64,000 nucleotides of DNA, taken from contig NZ_CAKMMF010000005.1 of NCBI RefSeq assembly GCF_927798095.1, positions 186,001-250,000 of the forward strand, read 5' to 3'. A model generated the notes under the pieces. It was given only the letters and a program-made list of their open reading frames with translations, had not been told where the DNA came from and made no database searches. Positions 47,001 to 56,619 of the stretch are shown here, one piece after another. The DNA comes from Paenibacillus plantiphilus (lineage in GTDB: Bacteria > Bacillota > Bacilli > Paenibacillales > Paenibacillaceae). Numbering within the stretch: the first letter of the stretch is position 1; each line of letters begins with the position of its first letter. Both the position numbers and the translations under genes were made by a program.

Positions 47001-48706
47001 CTCTCTTGAATGTACTCCTCGTCAAGCTCGCCCAGATGAATGCGGCTCTCCGCATGATGAACGGGATAGGCCGAGCTCTGCGGAATCGTGCCCGCGCCCG
47101 TTATCGCAGCCATCGCGGTATTGGACCGCTTGCGCAGCAGATTGCGGCTGCTCTCTCCTTCAGAGCTGCCGGTGCCGTCATTCTGACCGTTGCCGACGCT
47201 GCTGCGATCCCAATCGATAAGCGGTCTGGCGAAGGGGTAGAAGCCTGCGAGCACCTTAAGCGCCGCCTCTAGTCTCGCCCTTGTTAAGAGGCGGTAGCAT
47301 TCACTGCGCGTCAGCAGCGCATGAAGCGCATAAACCTCAATCTCCTCGCTTGCGATAATAGCTGTCGCTTGCTGGGACAATACGTCAAGCGGCTCCAGCG
47401 GCAGCTTGATGGCCTCAATATCCCGCAGCATAATATTGCGGCATAGAACAGCCGATTCCGGCAGCTCGCTTCGATTGCGTGCAAGAATAAAGCCGTTGCT
47501 GTCATCGCCTACCGCATGACCCGCACGGCCGATCCGCTGAATGCCTGATGCGGCCTCCTTGGGCGAGTCGATCTGTATGACAAGATCGATATGTCCGATA
47601 TCGATGCCCAGCTCAAGAGAAGAGGTTGCGACGATGCAGCGCAGCTCGCCGGATTTAAGCAGCTGCTCTACTTCCAGGCGGCGTTCGCGGGACAAGCTGC
47701 CATGATGCGCGCGGGCCATCTCATACCCGACATGATCGTTCAGCCTAAGAACAAGCCGCTCGCACAGACGGCGGCTAACGACGAATATAATAACGGATCG
47801 GCTGTCGCTCATCAGCTGCATGATCCGGTCCAGGATAGGAATCCAGACCGCTTCGCGCGTTCCGGCAAGCTTGCTCATATCCGGCATTGTGACCCTTGCT
47901 GAAATGGTTTTCTCCATGTGGCTCTCCACAATGCTGACCGGTCGGGGGGAGAAGCCAAGCGGATGAATATCCGAATGCTGGCTGTCCACGGCAGCAATGC
48001 CGGCAGCTATCTGGGGCTCCCAGCCGCCGAGAAACCGGGCTACTAGCTGAAGCGGCTTCTGGGTCGCGGATACGCCGATTCGCTGAACGGGCTGCTGGCA
48101 TAGTGCTGACAGACGCTCCAGTGTAATCGATAGATGGGCGCCGCGTTTGTCAGAGGCCAGACTATGAATCTCGTCTACGATGACCGCTTGGACGGTTCGC
48201 AGCATGCTTCGCCCTTTGTCTGAGGTGAGCAGCAAATAGAGCGACTCCGGCGTTGTGATCAATACGTCTGGCGGCCGCCGCAGCATTCTCGCACGTTCAT
48301 TCGAAGGGGTATCCCCCGTGCGCACCGCCGTTCGGATGCCTGGCCATGCACAATCTGCAGCGGACTCGTCCGAGGGCTGCAAGCGTTCAACGTCTTCCAT
48401 GAATGCGGTCAAATGATGCTGGATATCATTGTTGAGCGCCTTGAGCGGAGTGATGTACAGAATGCGTACGCCGGGCGTCCAGCCTGCTCCCGCCTGCAAT
48501 TTGCTCGTGGCGACCTTATTCAGACAGGGGAGCAGGGCGGCGAGCGTTTTGCCCGACCCAGTCGGGGCTGCAATCAATGTATGCTGATTGGCCTGAATTG
48601 CGCGCCACGCTTGAAGCTGTACATCAGTAGGATCGCCGAAGGTGCGAGTGAACCACTCCGCTAATGTAGGGTGAAAATCCGATAGAGCCGATGAAGGTGT
48701 CGGCAT
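44084..48706 (-). CDS. lhr: Lhr-type DEAD/DEAH-box helicase, full length
   Basis: The 1540-residue protein is the size of full-length Lhr from other bacteria. The helicase core shows APTGSGKT, VDEIHSL, SATQKPL and QRIGRAGH in order, followed by winged-helix and Lhr-core domains and a long C-terminal region. Lhr proteins are ATP-driven 3'-5' DNA helicases with repair-related roles. ATG 48706 follows AAGGAG at ten bases. It is monocistronic and reads towards the convergent secreted-protein gene. Confidence 0.93.
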   Translation of the reverse strand: MPTPSSALSDFHPTLAEWFTRTFGDPTDVQLQAWRAIQANQHTLIAAPTGSGKTLAALLPCLNKVATSKLQAGAGWTPGVRILYITPLKALNNDIQHHLTAFMEDVERLQPSDESAADCAWPGIRTAVRTGDTPSNERARMLRRPPDVLITTPESLYLLLTSDKGRSMLRTVQAVIVDEIHSLASDKRGAHLSITLERLSALCQQPVQRIGVSATQKPLQLVARFLGGWEPQIAAGIAAVDSQHSDIHPLGFSPRPVSIVESHMEKTISARVTMPDMSKLAGTREAVWIPILDRIMQLMSDSRSVIIFVVSRRLCERLVLRLNDHVGYEMARAHHGSLSRERRLEVEQLLKSGELRCIVATSSLELGIDIGHIDLVIQIDSPKEAASGIQRIGRAGHAVGDDSNGFILARNRSELPESAVLCRNIMLRDIEAIKLPLEPLDVLSQQATAIIASEEIEVYALHALLTRSECYRLLTRARLEAALKVLAGFYPFARPLIDWDRSSVGNGQNDGTGSSEGESSRNLLRKRSNTAMAAITGAGTIPQSSAYPVHHAESRIHLGELDEEYIQESRVGDVFQLGTSSWMISSIDNDRVYVKEAPNRFSEIPFWRNEPGGRSYELGIQLGAFIGELSDRLHLAEAKPFSPKTDHPAAASDETAAVRERDEAAIAWLDMDYGFDRIASEQLIELIRSQHRALALPTDRRIVIEHYRDLMNQTRVIIHNSFGKRINRTWLLAIERQFDRLLPYKLYGNAKDNGIELVLPEWDASWLQTLWHITPDSLEPLLTEAIAGSPLLAIAFRRIAETSLLLSRSFTRTPMWQKRLRSEELLKQSLPYAEQFPYLQEAMRESLHLFLDTGSLKRLLGNIADGHIEIAVHETNAPSPFAVQFIADYVNNQIYEGDGLSETTQLQLMSVSRAMAGELFGEHAIQQVDPLIAAEEAARLQSGPILPTSADELYRLLKLQGDKSISELSAIAGEEARLWLAELQASGRVVPLASAGSEDRWICSDESDMYAAFPLTDSAIAFVAGRYAEHRLSFTELELLERYPVLDPEQAAHIVDVLLAMEAIEQAPFAENEQERIWSSCKVAKRLIRLTMEQARKQAEPVDPVRWCAHMSLLQHALSGSQLSGIDGLRTVITRLQGFFLPASHWESILFPARLLGYRKEDLDLLCSSGEVVWIGRKEEQEKEGKIAFFLAESKALYSPYVQPPKSEAATKHPGLLAMLKDGGASFLTKLSRDCGKIPSELLTDLIDLVWEGRVSNDQFAPLRLQLLTKGKALAKTGSGLGRWYWTGSLAESDHSSETGVPPSEGLHQSALHWTQHLLESCGIVTKDLVAQLSPFGWDELLPVLRQYERWGILTRGLLIQGVNTLQFAKRELLAAVRQPFPGQDSDAITVIAAIDPANPFGLAADWPPVRGASFSRKSGNFLVLHQGRWRYWLENNGRKVVEVLDGNGSGDGNENDNGFGDNRLSASGKNRESTLDDALNPLLLKQIFRTILKQHGLSKIKIERWNGEDITDSNAAAALRALGAERDNRALVLWPSHLQ

Positions 48707-48733
48707 ATTGCAGCAGCTCCTTCCTGTTTGCAA

Positions 48734-49075
48734 AGCTGCAAAGCAGGGTATAAGTAAATAAACCGGTTATTATTCCCATTATTTGATTCTAAATCTGACT
48801 TTAGACAACGGCCTGGGCGCGAAGTTAAGTGTTGTCGATGCAACCGTCATTAGTGGTTACATTATACCTTTTTTTCAATCTGCGGTGAGGAGGATTCGTA
48901 CTGTCCCGCAATCTCCGTAATATCGAGGCTCCTCGATCATGGTGCGGATTGTTTTGTTCGATGCGGTGATTGCGCTATTTTCATAAATAGCGATTGCTGC
49001 ACTTATTGGTCAGATTACAGATCTCTCCACATATACATGGTAACAATATGGCCTGTATTGCGGGGAGGCAGAGGT
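48734..49075. other. Intergenic region before a small unknown gene
   Basis: No gene is supported. Short tracts of T around 48868 follow TTACATTATACC and may be a remnant promoter or terminator; nothing else stands out. Confidence 0.35.
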
Positions 49076-49507
49076 ATGGAGATGCTGGGATGGCGTGATG
49101 GTCTGGAAGGCAGATGGAGAGAGTGGAAGCAGCTTGAGGATGCTTTGGGGCGAACGCTGGCTGGAAGAACGGTGCTGCGAGTCGCGGGCAAGCGTCCGCC
49201 AAGAGGCATGACGACGGGTGCGGGCGCGCATTCCATGCGGCTGTCAGAAGGGCAGGAGGCAGCCGGAGCATATAATGCAGGCTTGGCTTGCTTCTGTCTG
49301 GGGGAGCTGGACACCGAGGGACGGGCAGCGTTTCTGGAGAATTGGCATAAGCGGCTTCAGTCTGGTGCTACTGCGATTGTTGCCGATAGGCGAGGGAAAG
49401 GCTGTGAGACAGCATTCGAGCTGCATGAGCTGTTCGCAGCAGGTGGGACAGGAATTGATGTGCAGGTTGGGCGGACGTACTGGTGGGTTAGATACGAGGT
49501 TCGATAA
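49076..49507 (+). CDS. Hypothetical protein, possibly a methyltransferase-like C-terminal half
   Basis: The 143-residue protein starts with an ATG seven bases after GGGGAGG. From residue 75 it reads LACFCLGELDTEGRAAFLENWHKRLQSGATAIVAD, resembling the region after motif III of class I SAM methyltransferases (a strand, then loss of motif I). The first 70 residues hold no Gly-rich SAM loop, so it may be an inactive relative or another fold. It is GC-rich and in normal composition for the window. Confidence 0.5.
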   Translation: MEMLGWRDGLEGRWREWKQLEDALGRTLAGRTVLRVAGKRPPRGMTTGAGAHSMRLSEGQEAAGAYNAGLACFCLGELDTEGRAAFLENWHKRLQSGATAIVADRRGKGCETAFELHELFAAGGTGIDVQVGRTYWWVRYEVR

Positions 49508-49520
49508 GCTTGGATAGCAG

Positions 49521-49568
49521 AAAGACCGCAGCACGCTTGTCGGCTAGGACAAACGAACTGCGGCCTTC
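49521..49568 (-). terminator. Terminator after the NlpC/P60 gene
   Basis: CCGCAG/CTGCGG outer stem with an inner TTGTC/GGACAA stem between the convergent hypothetical and NlpC/P60 genes. Confidence 0.65.
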
Positions 49569-49597
49569 ATGCACATCGTTATGATGCAGAGCTTGAT

Positions 49598-50098
49598 TTA
49601 ATCGACGTCTCCGCCACCGTCTTGCTCTTCAGACGGCTCATCGGCATATTTCTCGAACGTTTCAGGGCTCATTACACGGCGTGCAGTCACATAGCGCTTC
49701 TGGTAGTAGGAATCACTGAGGCCGCTGATTGTAACGCCTTTGCTGGAGGAAGAGTGTGCGAACTTTCCATCTCCAACATAGATGCCAACGTGCGAAATGC
49801 CTTTACCGCTCGTATTGAAGAATACGAGATCGCCTGGGATCAAGTCAGCCTTTGCGACCTTCTTGCCCAGCTTGGCTTGCGCCGAGGATGAGTGCGGGAT
49901 TTCGAGGTTGAGTTTCTTGAACACATACATCGTAAATCCGGAGCAATCGAATCCTTTAGTCGTAGTTCCACCGTAATGGTACGGTGTGCCGATTAGGTCT
50001 TTGATGTACCCGTCCATCTTGGAGTCAGCGAAAACGCTACCAACCTGGAATGCGAGCAATAAAGCAAGACCTAACAGCAAAGCAGAAACCTTTTTCAA
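49598..50098 (-). CDS. Secreted NlpC/P60 cell-wall endopeptidase
   Basis: The 166-residue precursor has a Sec signal peptide (to about SVFA, residue 24) and an NlpC/P60 domain with the catalytic Cys52 in GFDCSGF, His103 in SHVGIYVGD and a third polar residue His115 in KFAHSSS. It should cut the D-Glu-DAP type of bond in stem peptides and act in wall remodelling. There is no separate wall-binding domain, so it is a minimal form. A short Asp/Glu/Gly tail ends the protein. The start is TTG, after GGAAGGGG at nine bases. A probable c-di-AMP riboswitch lies in its leader. Confidence 0.92.
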   Translation of the reverse strand: MKKVSALLLGLALLLAFQVGSVFADSKMDGYIKDLIGTPYHYGGTTTKGFDCSGFTMYVFKKLNLEIPHSSSAQAKLGKKVAKADLIPGDLVFFNTSGKGISHVGIYVGDGKFAHSSSSKGVTISGLSDSYYQKRYVTARRVMSPETFEKYADEPSEEQDGGGDVD

Positions 50099-50111
50099 AA
50101 GATAGAACCCC

Positions 50112-50252
50112 TTCCAATGCCTACGAGGTTAGCTGTGGGGTTCGGTTGAAGGCTCCCTATGATCGCCTCTGGCTTCCGATTCATGCAATGAGTTCGGACG
50201 TCGGCATCAATTCACCCAAGATGGTTCCCCCGTTTCCCTTGCGGGAATTCGG
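50112..50252 (-). ncRNA. ydaO-yuaA riboswitch (cyclic di-AMP sensor)
   Basis: The minus-strand leader of the NlpC/P60 gene shows the hallmark pieces of this class in order: CGCAAGGGAAACGGGGGAACC, TTGGGTGAAT, then CGAACCC and ACAGCTAACCTCGTAGGC next to the start of the gene. The arrangement 15-150 bases before an NlpC/P60 hydrolase is a typical ydaO context. High c-di-AMP normally turns such genes off. No expression platform was modelled; the GGAAGGGG near the start codon could be the sequestered site. Only base motifs were compared, no covariance search was run. Confidence 0.82.
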
Positions 50253-50455
50253 CAAATTTTTCATGCTGGAGTTAAGTATTCTGTTTTCCTGTCAGTTCTC
50301 CTTCTATGTTCACGATTTGTTCACAAATTAGAATTATTAGAGTGAAACCTTTTGACAAGTTATATCGTTATAGTTTAATGCGAGTTATGCTCGGCTCCCT
50401 AAAGCCAGGAATACCAAGGGTTTTCCATCTACAGCTGCTTTAACGCACACACAGC
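50253..50455. other. Spacer upstream of riboswitch
   Basis: AT-rich stretch of about 200 bases. The minus-strand promoter of the NlpC/P60 transcript should lie here; no clear -35/-10 pair was settled on. Confidence 0.35.
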
Positions 50456-50500
50456 AAGACCTCCGAAGACCACGTGAAAAGTGGTTTTCGGAGGTCTTTA
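50456..50500. terminator. Hairpin related to the one at 1039
   Basis: AAGACCTCCGAA pairs with TTCGGAGGTCTT around an inner CCAC/GTGG stem, followed by TTA. It has the same outer and inner stems as the hairpin at 1039-1088, so both belong to one dispersed family. Confidence 0.7.
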
Positions 50501-50648
50501 CTCATTTTCGAGCGGCTATACGGCATAGGCTGGAAGTTGCATAGATAGATATGGGAAAAGAGGCTAACGATGCATTTTGGATGCTGTGAGAGAGGCCTGC
50601 CTGTGCTGTGCTGTGTCCCAGGAAAGCAATCAGCTGGGGCGGGGACGG

Positions 50649-51545
50649 CTAGGTTTGCTTTGACTGCCATACATCGTATTGAGACGCGACCGTCCAAACC
50701 TTCATTATGGTGCGAATGAGCTGATAGCTTTGGTGAAGGATTAGCGCGAGAAGCCCTGCCCAGAGCATGGAGGCCGAAGCGAAGCTGACGCTGACCAATA
50801 TGCCGATTCCCCACATCAGGAGCGAGATGCCCGCCAGAGGAATCAAGTGGCGCAGGCCGCTCCACATCGAGCGCAGTGCGCCGTTGCCGGCTATGATGCC
50901 AAATTGTACGGCCAGGAAGAGCAGGTGGAGCAGCAGTGCCAGCACCACCCAGCCGCAAACCCAAGGTCCCAGCTGCTGGGCAAGCCCGTTTAAGCCGCTG
51001 CCGGTGAGCAGAAGATCAAGGGCACGCGGCAGCAGCCAGACGCCCGGAGCCAGCGCGAGTATTGTTTTGATGCAATAGAGCAGTGCGAAGGGCTTCCATG
51101 CGATGCGTATTCCTTGCAGGAATCGCGTTCCTCCATCATCTCTCGCATGGTGAAGAGAATGGAGCAATCCCGCATTGAGCAGAGGTGTCAGCAGCATGCG
51201 CGCGGCGAGAATACTGGCGAACAGCCATATATAAGGTTGTATGAGGTCTGTTTTCATGAGCTGGAATTGAGCCTCAGCCAGAAACAGCTGCACCGCATTC
51301 TCGGCGGGATTGCTGTCGGGATACCGCTTCAGGAGCGGGACAATAATGCCTTCGATGATCCGGTACAAGAAGAAGCCCCAGAGCAGCTCATAGAGAAATA
51401 AGAAGATTACAATGTAGAAATGCTTCATCGTTAGACGCCAGCCCTGCTTCAAATGGTTATTCAACCGCCGTTCCCCCTTTAACCCTGCAACCAGTGGCCG
51501 TACGATCCGCGTAACGGCTGGATTGGTTATTTTCAACATATACAT
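50649..51545 (-). CDS. Integral membrane protein of unknown function
   Basis: The 298-residue protein has at least six predicted membrane segments (for example FYIVIFLFLYELLWGFFLY and VVLALLLHLLFLAVQF) and a basic N-terminus. No known family signature is seen. It lies just after the M1 peptidase gene on the same strand with about 28 bases between them, so they probably form an operon. The start was set at ATG 51545 (MYMLKITNP), 11 bases after GGGAG; a more upstream frame overlaps the peptidase stop. Confidence 0.7.
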   Translation of the reverse strand: MYMLKITNPAVTRIVRPLVAGLKGERRLNNHLKQGWRLTMKHFYIVIFLFLYELLWGFFLYRIIEGIIVPLLKRYPDSNPAENAVQLFLAEAQFQLMKTDLIQPYIWLFASILAARMLLTPLLNAGLLHSLHHARDDGGTRFLQGIRIAWKPFALLYCIKTILALAPGVWLLPRALDLLLTGSGLNGLAQQLGPWVCGWVVLALLLHLLFLAVQFGIIAGNGALRSMWSGLRHLIPLAGISLLMWGIGILVSVSFASASMLWAGLLALILHQSYQLIRTIMKVWTVASQYDVWQSKQT

Positions 51546-51573
51546 GCTGCCTGATGCTCCCCTCTGACACTCA

Positions 51574-53574
51574 CTACCAGGCCAGAGAAGAGAACAGGAC
51601 TTCAATCAGCTTGGCGACACCGATATTCCAGCGGGTGCGTGTCTTCTCGGGAAGCTCGGCCTTCATAAAATTATTAATCCGCTTATTGTCGAGCACATTG
51701 TTCATCTGCGGGTCTATGGCTGCCCATATCAATGGGGAGGAGTGGACGATTTTATACTGGATGTGCGCCTCTTGGCCTTGCCATATCTTCGGCATTGTCG
51801 TACCGTCGGCGAATTGAAAGATGATCGGAACCGGTCCGAGACTGCCGCCCAGCTTGCGAATGAGGATGACGGATTCATATTGCGGCGCTCCATTCTCGGT
51901 AACAGGCTGAACGTGAATGGACTCCACTGCGTAATCGGCCATTTGCTCGCCATAGACATATTGGCTGAAATAATCCGTCCATTTGGACTTGGTCACTTGC
52001 TCCACGATGCGCTGGAAGTCAGCGGTGGAGGGGTGCTTGAACTTATACTTCTGGAAGTAGGTTCGCATGATTTTGCGCATCGTCTGGGCGCCTACCTGCT
52101 TCTCGATCCCGAACAGCACGAGCTTGGCGCGCATATAGACATTCTCTGCATAGTGATCGTGGCTGTTGTACGACCAGGACAGCTGCTTGAGCGGCGCAGG
52201 ATCGGTCATATAGCTGGCTTCAATAGGCAGGTTGGGCTGTATGCCATATTCGCTTTCCATTACCTTGTCCTCGGCATAGGACGTAAACCCTTCATCAAGC
52301 CAAGCCTCTTCGAATTCATTGGAGGCGACCATTCCGTACCAATACTGATGGCCGATCTCATGCACGACAGTGCGCTCAAGCTCATAGCCGGGGTTGTCGT
52401 TCTCTGCTGCGAATGAAGTGATCAGCGTTGGATATTCCATTCCGCCTGCTCCGTTGCCGCCTTTGGGAGGCACGACGATGGAGAGAGTGGAATAGGGGTA
52501 GGAGCCGTACCATTGCGCATACTTGGCCAGTGCTGACTTGGCTGCGTGCATGTAGCGATCCTTGAATTTGGCGTGCAGAGGGTCCATATACAGCTTAATC
52601 CGCACGCCTGGGATGCCGTCTGATGAGAATGGCTCCTCTGCATACACAAAGTCCGGCGAAGCGGCAAAGCCAAAATCATGGACATCATCCGCATAGAATT
52701 GATAAATTTTGCGCCCTTCCTTGACGACCGTCTGCTTCGTCGGAAATCCGGTTGCTGCAACCTTGTATGCCTGCGGCACATTGATCTTCACGCTATAGAT
52801 GCCAAAGTCGCTGTAAAATTCCGAGTTGCCGTGATATTGATGGACATTCCAGCCTTCCGCCGTTCTGCCGCGCGTTCCCGCCGTTTCATAGACGCATAGC
52901 TTAGGGAACCATTGTCCTGCCATGACGAAATTTCCCGAATAGCCCATGCGAGCAAACACCTCGGGCAGCTTGACCTCGAACTGCAGCTTCAGCGTTACGC
53001 TCTTCCCGGGAGCTACCGGGTCTGGCAAGCGCAGCTTGGCAAGTGTTGTATCCTTCGTGTTGCCGTCATCCGGCTGGACATAGTGCAGACGAGGGAGAAG
53101 GCTCTCGCCCTCTGTCGTTGTCAGCGACCGCAGATGCATGTAGCCATTGCTGGCAGTGGTTGCCTTATCGCTGCGAAGCTGGCCTTTGGATTCGCGCATG
53201 AATGTCGAGTCCTTCGATTGAAACGCATTCGGATACATGTGAAAATAAAGCTCGGACACCGGATTTTTACCGGGGTTAATCCATGTGACGGACTGCTCGC
53301 CGTGCAGCAGCTTGGTATCCTCATGCAGATGAACGTCGATATGGTACTCCACGACTCGTTTGCTGAGTGCCACCGGCTTCGGCTGCATGATGGAATCCGG
53401 CTCCTGAACAACCTGAGGCGGACTAGGCTTTGGAGCGGTATTCGGTTTATCGGGGGCGAAAGCGTATGTATATTGCGAAACCCAGGCATCCCCGAACCCT
53501 TGCTGGGCCGTCACTCCAAGCAGAGCGACGATAAGCGCAAAGAACAACAAACGTTTGGTGTGACGTGGCTTCAT
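51574..53574 (-). CDS. Secreted M1-family zinc aminopeptidase
   Basis: The 666-residue precursor starts with a signal peptide (RLLFFALIVALLGVTAQ). The M1 core shows an exopeptidase-type loop (GAGGMEYPTL, a variant of GAMEN) and the zinc site HEIGH (His404, His408) with Glu427 in WLDEGF, followed by a conserved Tyr region. It should be on the outside of the membrane, trimming peptides. A membrane protein of unknown function lies just downstream. The ATG at 53574 follows GGGAGGG at nine bases. Confidence 0.9.
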   Translation of the reverse strand: MKPRHTKRLLFFALIVALLGVTAQQGFGDAWVSQYTYAFAPDKPNTAPKPSPPQVVQEPDSIMQPKPVALSKRVVEYHIDVHLHEDTKLLHGEQSVTWINPGKNPVSELYFHMYPNAFQSKDSTFMRESKGQLRSDKATTASNGYMHLRSLTTTEGESLLPRLHYVQPDDGNTKDTTLAKLRLPDPVAPGKSVTLKLQFEVKLPEVFARMGYSGNFVMAGQWFPKLCVYETAGTRGRTAEGWNVHQYHGNSEFYSDFGIYSVKINVPQAYKVAATGFPTKQTVVKEGRKIYQFYADDVHDFGFAASPDFVYAEEPFSSDGIPGVRIKLYMDPLHAKFKDRYMHAAKSALAKYAQWYGSYPYSTLSIVVPPKGGNGAGGMEYPTLITSFAAENDNPGYELERTVVHEIGHQYWYGMVASNEFEEAWLDEGFTSYAEDKVMESEYGIQPNLPIEASYMTDPAPLKQLSWSYNSHDHYAENVYMRAKLVLFGIEKQVGAQTMRKIMRTYFQKYKFKHPSTADFQRIVEQVTKSKWTDYFSQYVYGEQMADYAVESIHVQPVTENGAPQYESVILIRKLGGSLGPVPIIFQFADGTTMPKIWQGQEAHIQYKIVHSSPLIWAAIDPQMNNVLDNKRINNFMKAELPEKTRTRWNIGVAKLIEVLFSSLAW

Positions 53575-53761
53575 GGAACGATTCCCTCCCGTTGACAAGC
53601 ATCTACAGCATGTATATGTTTGCTTTTCACGGATTATTAGCTAAAATGGAATTAATGTGTGGACATGCGGGAAATCCGCGCCAGATATGGGTTTGAGCCA
53701 GTTGGTGATCCTTCACTTGCGAAATCGTGGAAAGCATATAATAGATGGGAGCGAAGCTTGG

Positions 53762-54310
53762 ATGACAGAGCAAGGACAAGGACAGGAGCAGCCTGCGGGC
53801 AGCGCGGCAGGGACACCGGAGAAGAAAGAGAAGCGGTCGCTTGCGCTCAATGTAGTGAGCAACAAGGAGCACAAGGGCTTTGGAGCAGGAACGATTGATC
53901 TGAGCAATGTAGCTTGTGTCATTATTGACAATGGCGAGGCTTACATTGATGTAGGCGCCATGCACGCCAAGAGCAAAGTGGAGAAGGGTATCAAATTCAG
54001 CACGAACAAAGAGGATGTGCCTAACGGACGGCTCTGCTGGATCGTATGGGTAGCAGTCGATCGGAATGAGGAAGGCTCGTATTATGCCGGGGCAACAGCA
54101 TGTCCAATGCTGGTGGACACCGAGGCGCGGCGCGGATGGAAGATTCTTGCCCAGCATGTGAACAACCTGGATTATGCGATCAAGCGCAAATACGTGCTGA
54201 ACGAGCTTGGCGAGGAAGAGAAGGCTGCGCTGCAGCGCCTGCTTATTGCGCACAATGAAGAATGGTGGAATCGTTCACCAGAGGAACTGAAGCAAGGACT
54301 TTCCGTTTAA
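53762..54310 (+). CDS. ywhD: YwhD family protein
   Basis: The 182-residue cytoplasmic protein matches Bacillus YwhD: after a short disordered Gln/Gly/Glu-rich head come LNVVSNKEHKGFGAGTIDLSN, a GRLCWIVWVAVD segment and a C-terminal helix ending EEWWNRSPEELK. The function is unknown. In Bacillus it lies near a class A PBP gene, speE and speB; here those genes are 4.6-7 kb away, separated by a chemoreceptor and hisC. The ATG follows GGGAG at ten bases. A TATAAT is at 53737-53742. Confidence 0.88.
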   Translation: MTEQGQGQEQPAGSAAGTPEKKEKRSLALNVVSNKEHKGFGAGTIDLSNVACVIIDNGEAYIDVGAMHAKSKVEKGIKFSTNKEDVPNGRLCWIVWVAVDRNEEGSYYAGATACPMLVDTEARRGWKILAQHVNNLDYAIKRKYVLNELGEEEKAALQRLLIAHNEEWWNRSPEELKQGLSV

Positions 54311-54335
54311 ATGCTTTTTAATGAAGGAAGATAGC

Positions 54336-54390
54336 GAGGGCTGTTCGGCAGCGGGTTAATAGGCCTGCTTGCCGGACAGCTCTATTTTGC
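54336..54390 (+). terminator. ywhD terminator
   Basis: GAGGGCTGTTCGGCA pairs with TGCCGGACAGCTC, followed by TATTTTG. Confidence 0.85.
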
Positions 54391-54510
54391 ATGTGTGATG
54401 TTAATTGTATGTCAGATAAATTTTGGTTAAGCGGTTAAAATAAGTTGAAACTGCTACATGAGCGGGATAAAATGTTAGATAAACTAACACGAAAAAAGGG
54501 AGAGAACAGC

Positions 54511-56619
54511 ATGATCATCCTTGCACCATTCCTGTTTCTAATGAACCGTCTTGCCTATTGGAAGAAATTCGTACTCATCGGCTTGCTGTTCGTCATCCCG
54601 ATCACGCTGCTCACAGTAGATGCCTTTCGTTCGATGCAGACCTCGATCGGGCTTACAATGAAGGAGCGCGAGGGGGTAGCCTATCTGAAGCCGCTCAAGG
54701 AAATGCTGATGGCGCTTCAGCGGCATCGCGGCGTAGCCAATGGCTTCCTTAATGGCGAGAGGGAATCAAAGACACAGCTGGACGAGATTGAGATTGATAT
54801 TCAGAACGGGCTGGCCTTTGTGGATGCTGTTCATGCGTCTCATGAGGATACCTTCGGCGCTCCGAAGCGCTGGGATGAAATAAAAGCGGAGTGGACACTA
54901 TTGGTTGACCAATACAGCGGAATGGCTGCGGCAGAGAGCTTCAAGCGCCATAGCGAGCTTATTGATGGTCTGCTTGACTACATGGTCGTGATCTCTGATG
55001 CGTCGAATTTGACATTGGACAATGAAATTGAAACTTATTATTTGATGGATATGGCTGTGAACCGGATTCCTCTATTGATGGAGAAGGTTGGCAAGTCGCG
55101 TGGTCAAGGAAGAGGGATACTGGCCGCAGGGACGATTAGTGCAGAGCAGAAAATAGAGATGATGCTGGATATGGACCGTGTGGAGAGCTCGCTAGATGGA
55201 TTGGACAAGGATTGGATCAATGCTCGGAGCTCGCAGTTGAACGTCTCTTCTCTTGAGGGATTGTATAATACGAATGCGACCGCTGCGAGACAGTATGCTG
55301 CAATTGTAGAGAGGGAGATTATTGACGAAGCCTTCTTGATTAAGCCAGCCCACTATTTTGACGAAGGAACCAAGGTTATCGATGCAAGCTCGGCGCTCTA
55401 TAACGAGACGTCCAAACTGCTGGATGAGCGGCTGGCGGAGCGGATAGAGGGAATGAAATTCAAGCGAGGTACTCTTATCCTGACGCTTGGCATAAGTATT
55501 GTGCTGGTTGCTATGTTTTTTGCCGCATTCTATATCAATGTCCAGCGTGCAGTAAGGAGATTGGAGCAGGATTCTGCGAGAATGGCTGATGGCGATCTAA
55601 GCATCCGCATCGAGCTTGCAACGAAGGATGAGCTAATGCGGGTCGGAGAAGCGTTCAATCGGATGGCCGCGAGCTTCGGTGAAGTTCTGCGGGGCAATCA
55701 GGCGGTAGCGGAGCAGGTAGCTGCATCCTCGGAGGAGCTGGAGGCAACGGCGGGCCAATCTGTTGATGCCGTTCATTATATTGCGGAGATTATGCGGGAA
55801 ATTGCAAACGAGGCTGACAATCAAGCCCATAGCGCAGACCAGAATGCTACGGCGATGTCAGAGATGGCAGGTGGCATTGGGCGGATTGCCGAGACAACCT
55901 CTACTGTTAACGAGGTGGCGTCGGCGGTGGCGACGGAAGCTAAAAATGGCAGGAATACTGTGAAGCAGGCGGCAGAACAGATGACAGTCATTCGCAATAA
56001 TACGGGGGAGACTGCCGAGGCCGTCGAGAAGCTGCGCGTACAATCGGAACAGATAGGCTCAATCGTTACACTCATCACCAATCTGGCTCGCCAGACCAAT
56101 CTGCTTGCGCTGAATGCGAATATTGAAGCGGCTCGTGCCGGAGAGCAGGGCAAAGGGTTCGCTGTTGTTGCCCAGGAGGTGCGCAAGCTGGCGGAGCAAT
56201 CCCGTGAAGCTGCCGAGAATATCGGCGGTCTTGTAAGTGAGATGCAAGCTTATGCGGACGGGGCATCCAAGCGGATGGTGGACGGAGTTGCGGAGGCTGC
56301 CAAAGGAATTGTCGCTATGAACGAGGTGAGCGGCATGTTCGGCACAATTCTGGCTGCAGTCGAGCAGGTTGCCCGTCAGGTGGAAGAAATATCGGCGGCG
56401 ACCGAGCAGATGTCAGCCGGTACGCAGCAGATAACGGCCTCCATCCACGAGTCGCTTGGCTATGCCAGTCAAGGAGCGAGCAAGGCGCAGCAGGTAACCG
56501 CATCGACACAGGAGCAGCTGGCATCCATGGAGGAAGTTTTGGCGGCATCGGGATCGCTCAGCGCGATGGCGGGGAGGCTGCAGGATTCCTTGCAGAGATT
56601 TCGAGTGGAGAGTCATTAG
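54511..56619 (+). CDS. Methyl-accepting chemotaxis protein with NIT-like sensor
   Basis: The 702-residue protein has a membrane segment near residues 14-35, a helical extracellular domain of about 300 residues starting with [15 protein letters not shown], like nitrate/nitrite-sensing (NIT) domains, a second segment near 325-345, HAMP, and a long cytoplasmic MCP domain. The tip ([20 protein letters not shown]) is fully conserved, so it should signal through CheW/CheA. ATG 54511 follows GGGAG at eight bases. The ligand is not known. It interrupts the ywhD-pbp-spe neighbourhood. Confidence 0.93.
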   Translation: MIILAPFLFLMNRLAYWKKFVLIGLLFVIPITLLTVDAFRSMQTSIGLTMKEREGVAYLKPLKEMLMALQRHRGVANGFLNGERESKTQLDEIEIDIQNGLAFVDAVHASHEDTFGAPKRWDEIKAEWTLLVDQYSGMAAAESFKRHSELIDGLLDYMVVISDASNLTLDNEIETYYLMDMAVNRIPLLMEKVGKSRGQGRGILAAGTISAEQKIEMMLDMDRVESSLDGLDKDWINARSSQLNVSSLEGLYNTNATAARQYAAIVEREIIDEAFLIKPAHYFDEGTKVIDASSALYNETSKLLDERLAERIEGMKFKRGTLILTLGISIVLVAMFFAAFYINVQRAVRRLEQDSARMADGDLSIRIELATKDELMRVGEAFNRMAASFGEVLRGNQAVAEQVAASSEELEATAGQSVDAVHYIAEIMREIANEADNQAHSADQNATAMSEMAGGIGRIAETTSTVNEVASAVATEAKNGRNTVKQAAEQMTVIRNNTGETAEAVEKLRVQSEQIGSIVTLITNLARQTNLLALNANIEAARAGEQGKGFAVVAQEVRKLAEQSREAAENIGGLVSEMQAYADGASKRMVDGVAEAAKGIVAMNEVSGMFGTILAAVEQVARQVEEISAATEQMSAGTQQITASIHESLGYASQGASKAQQVTASTQEQLASMEEVLAASGSLSAMAGRLQDSLQRFRVESH

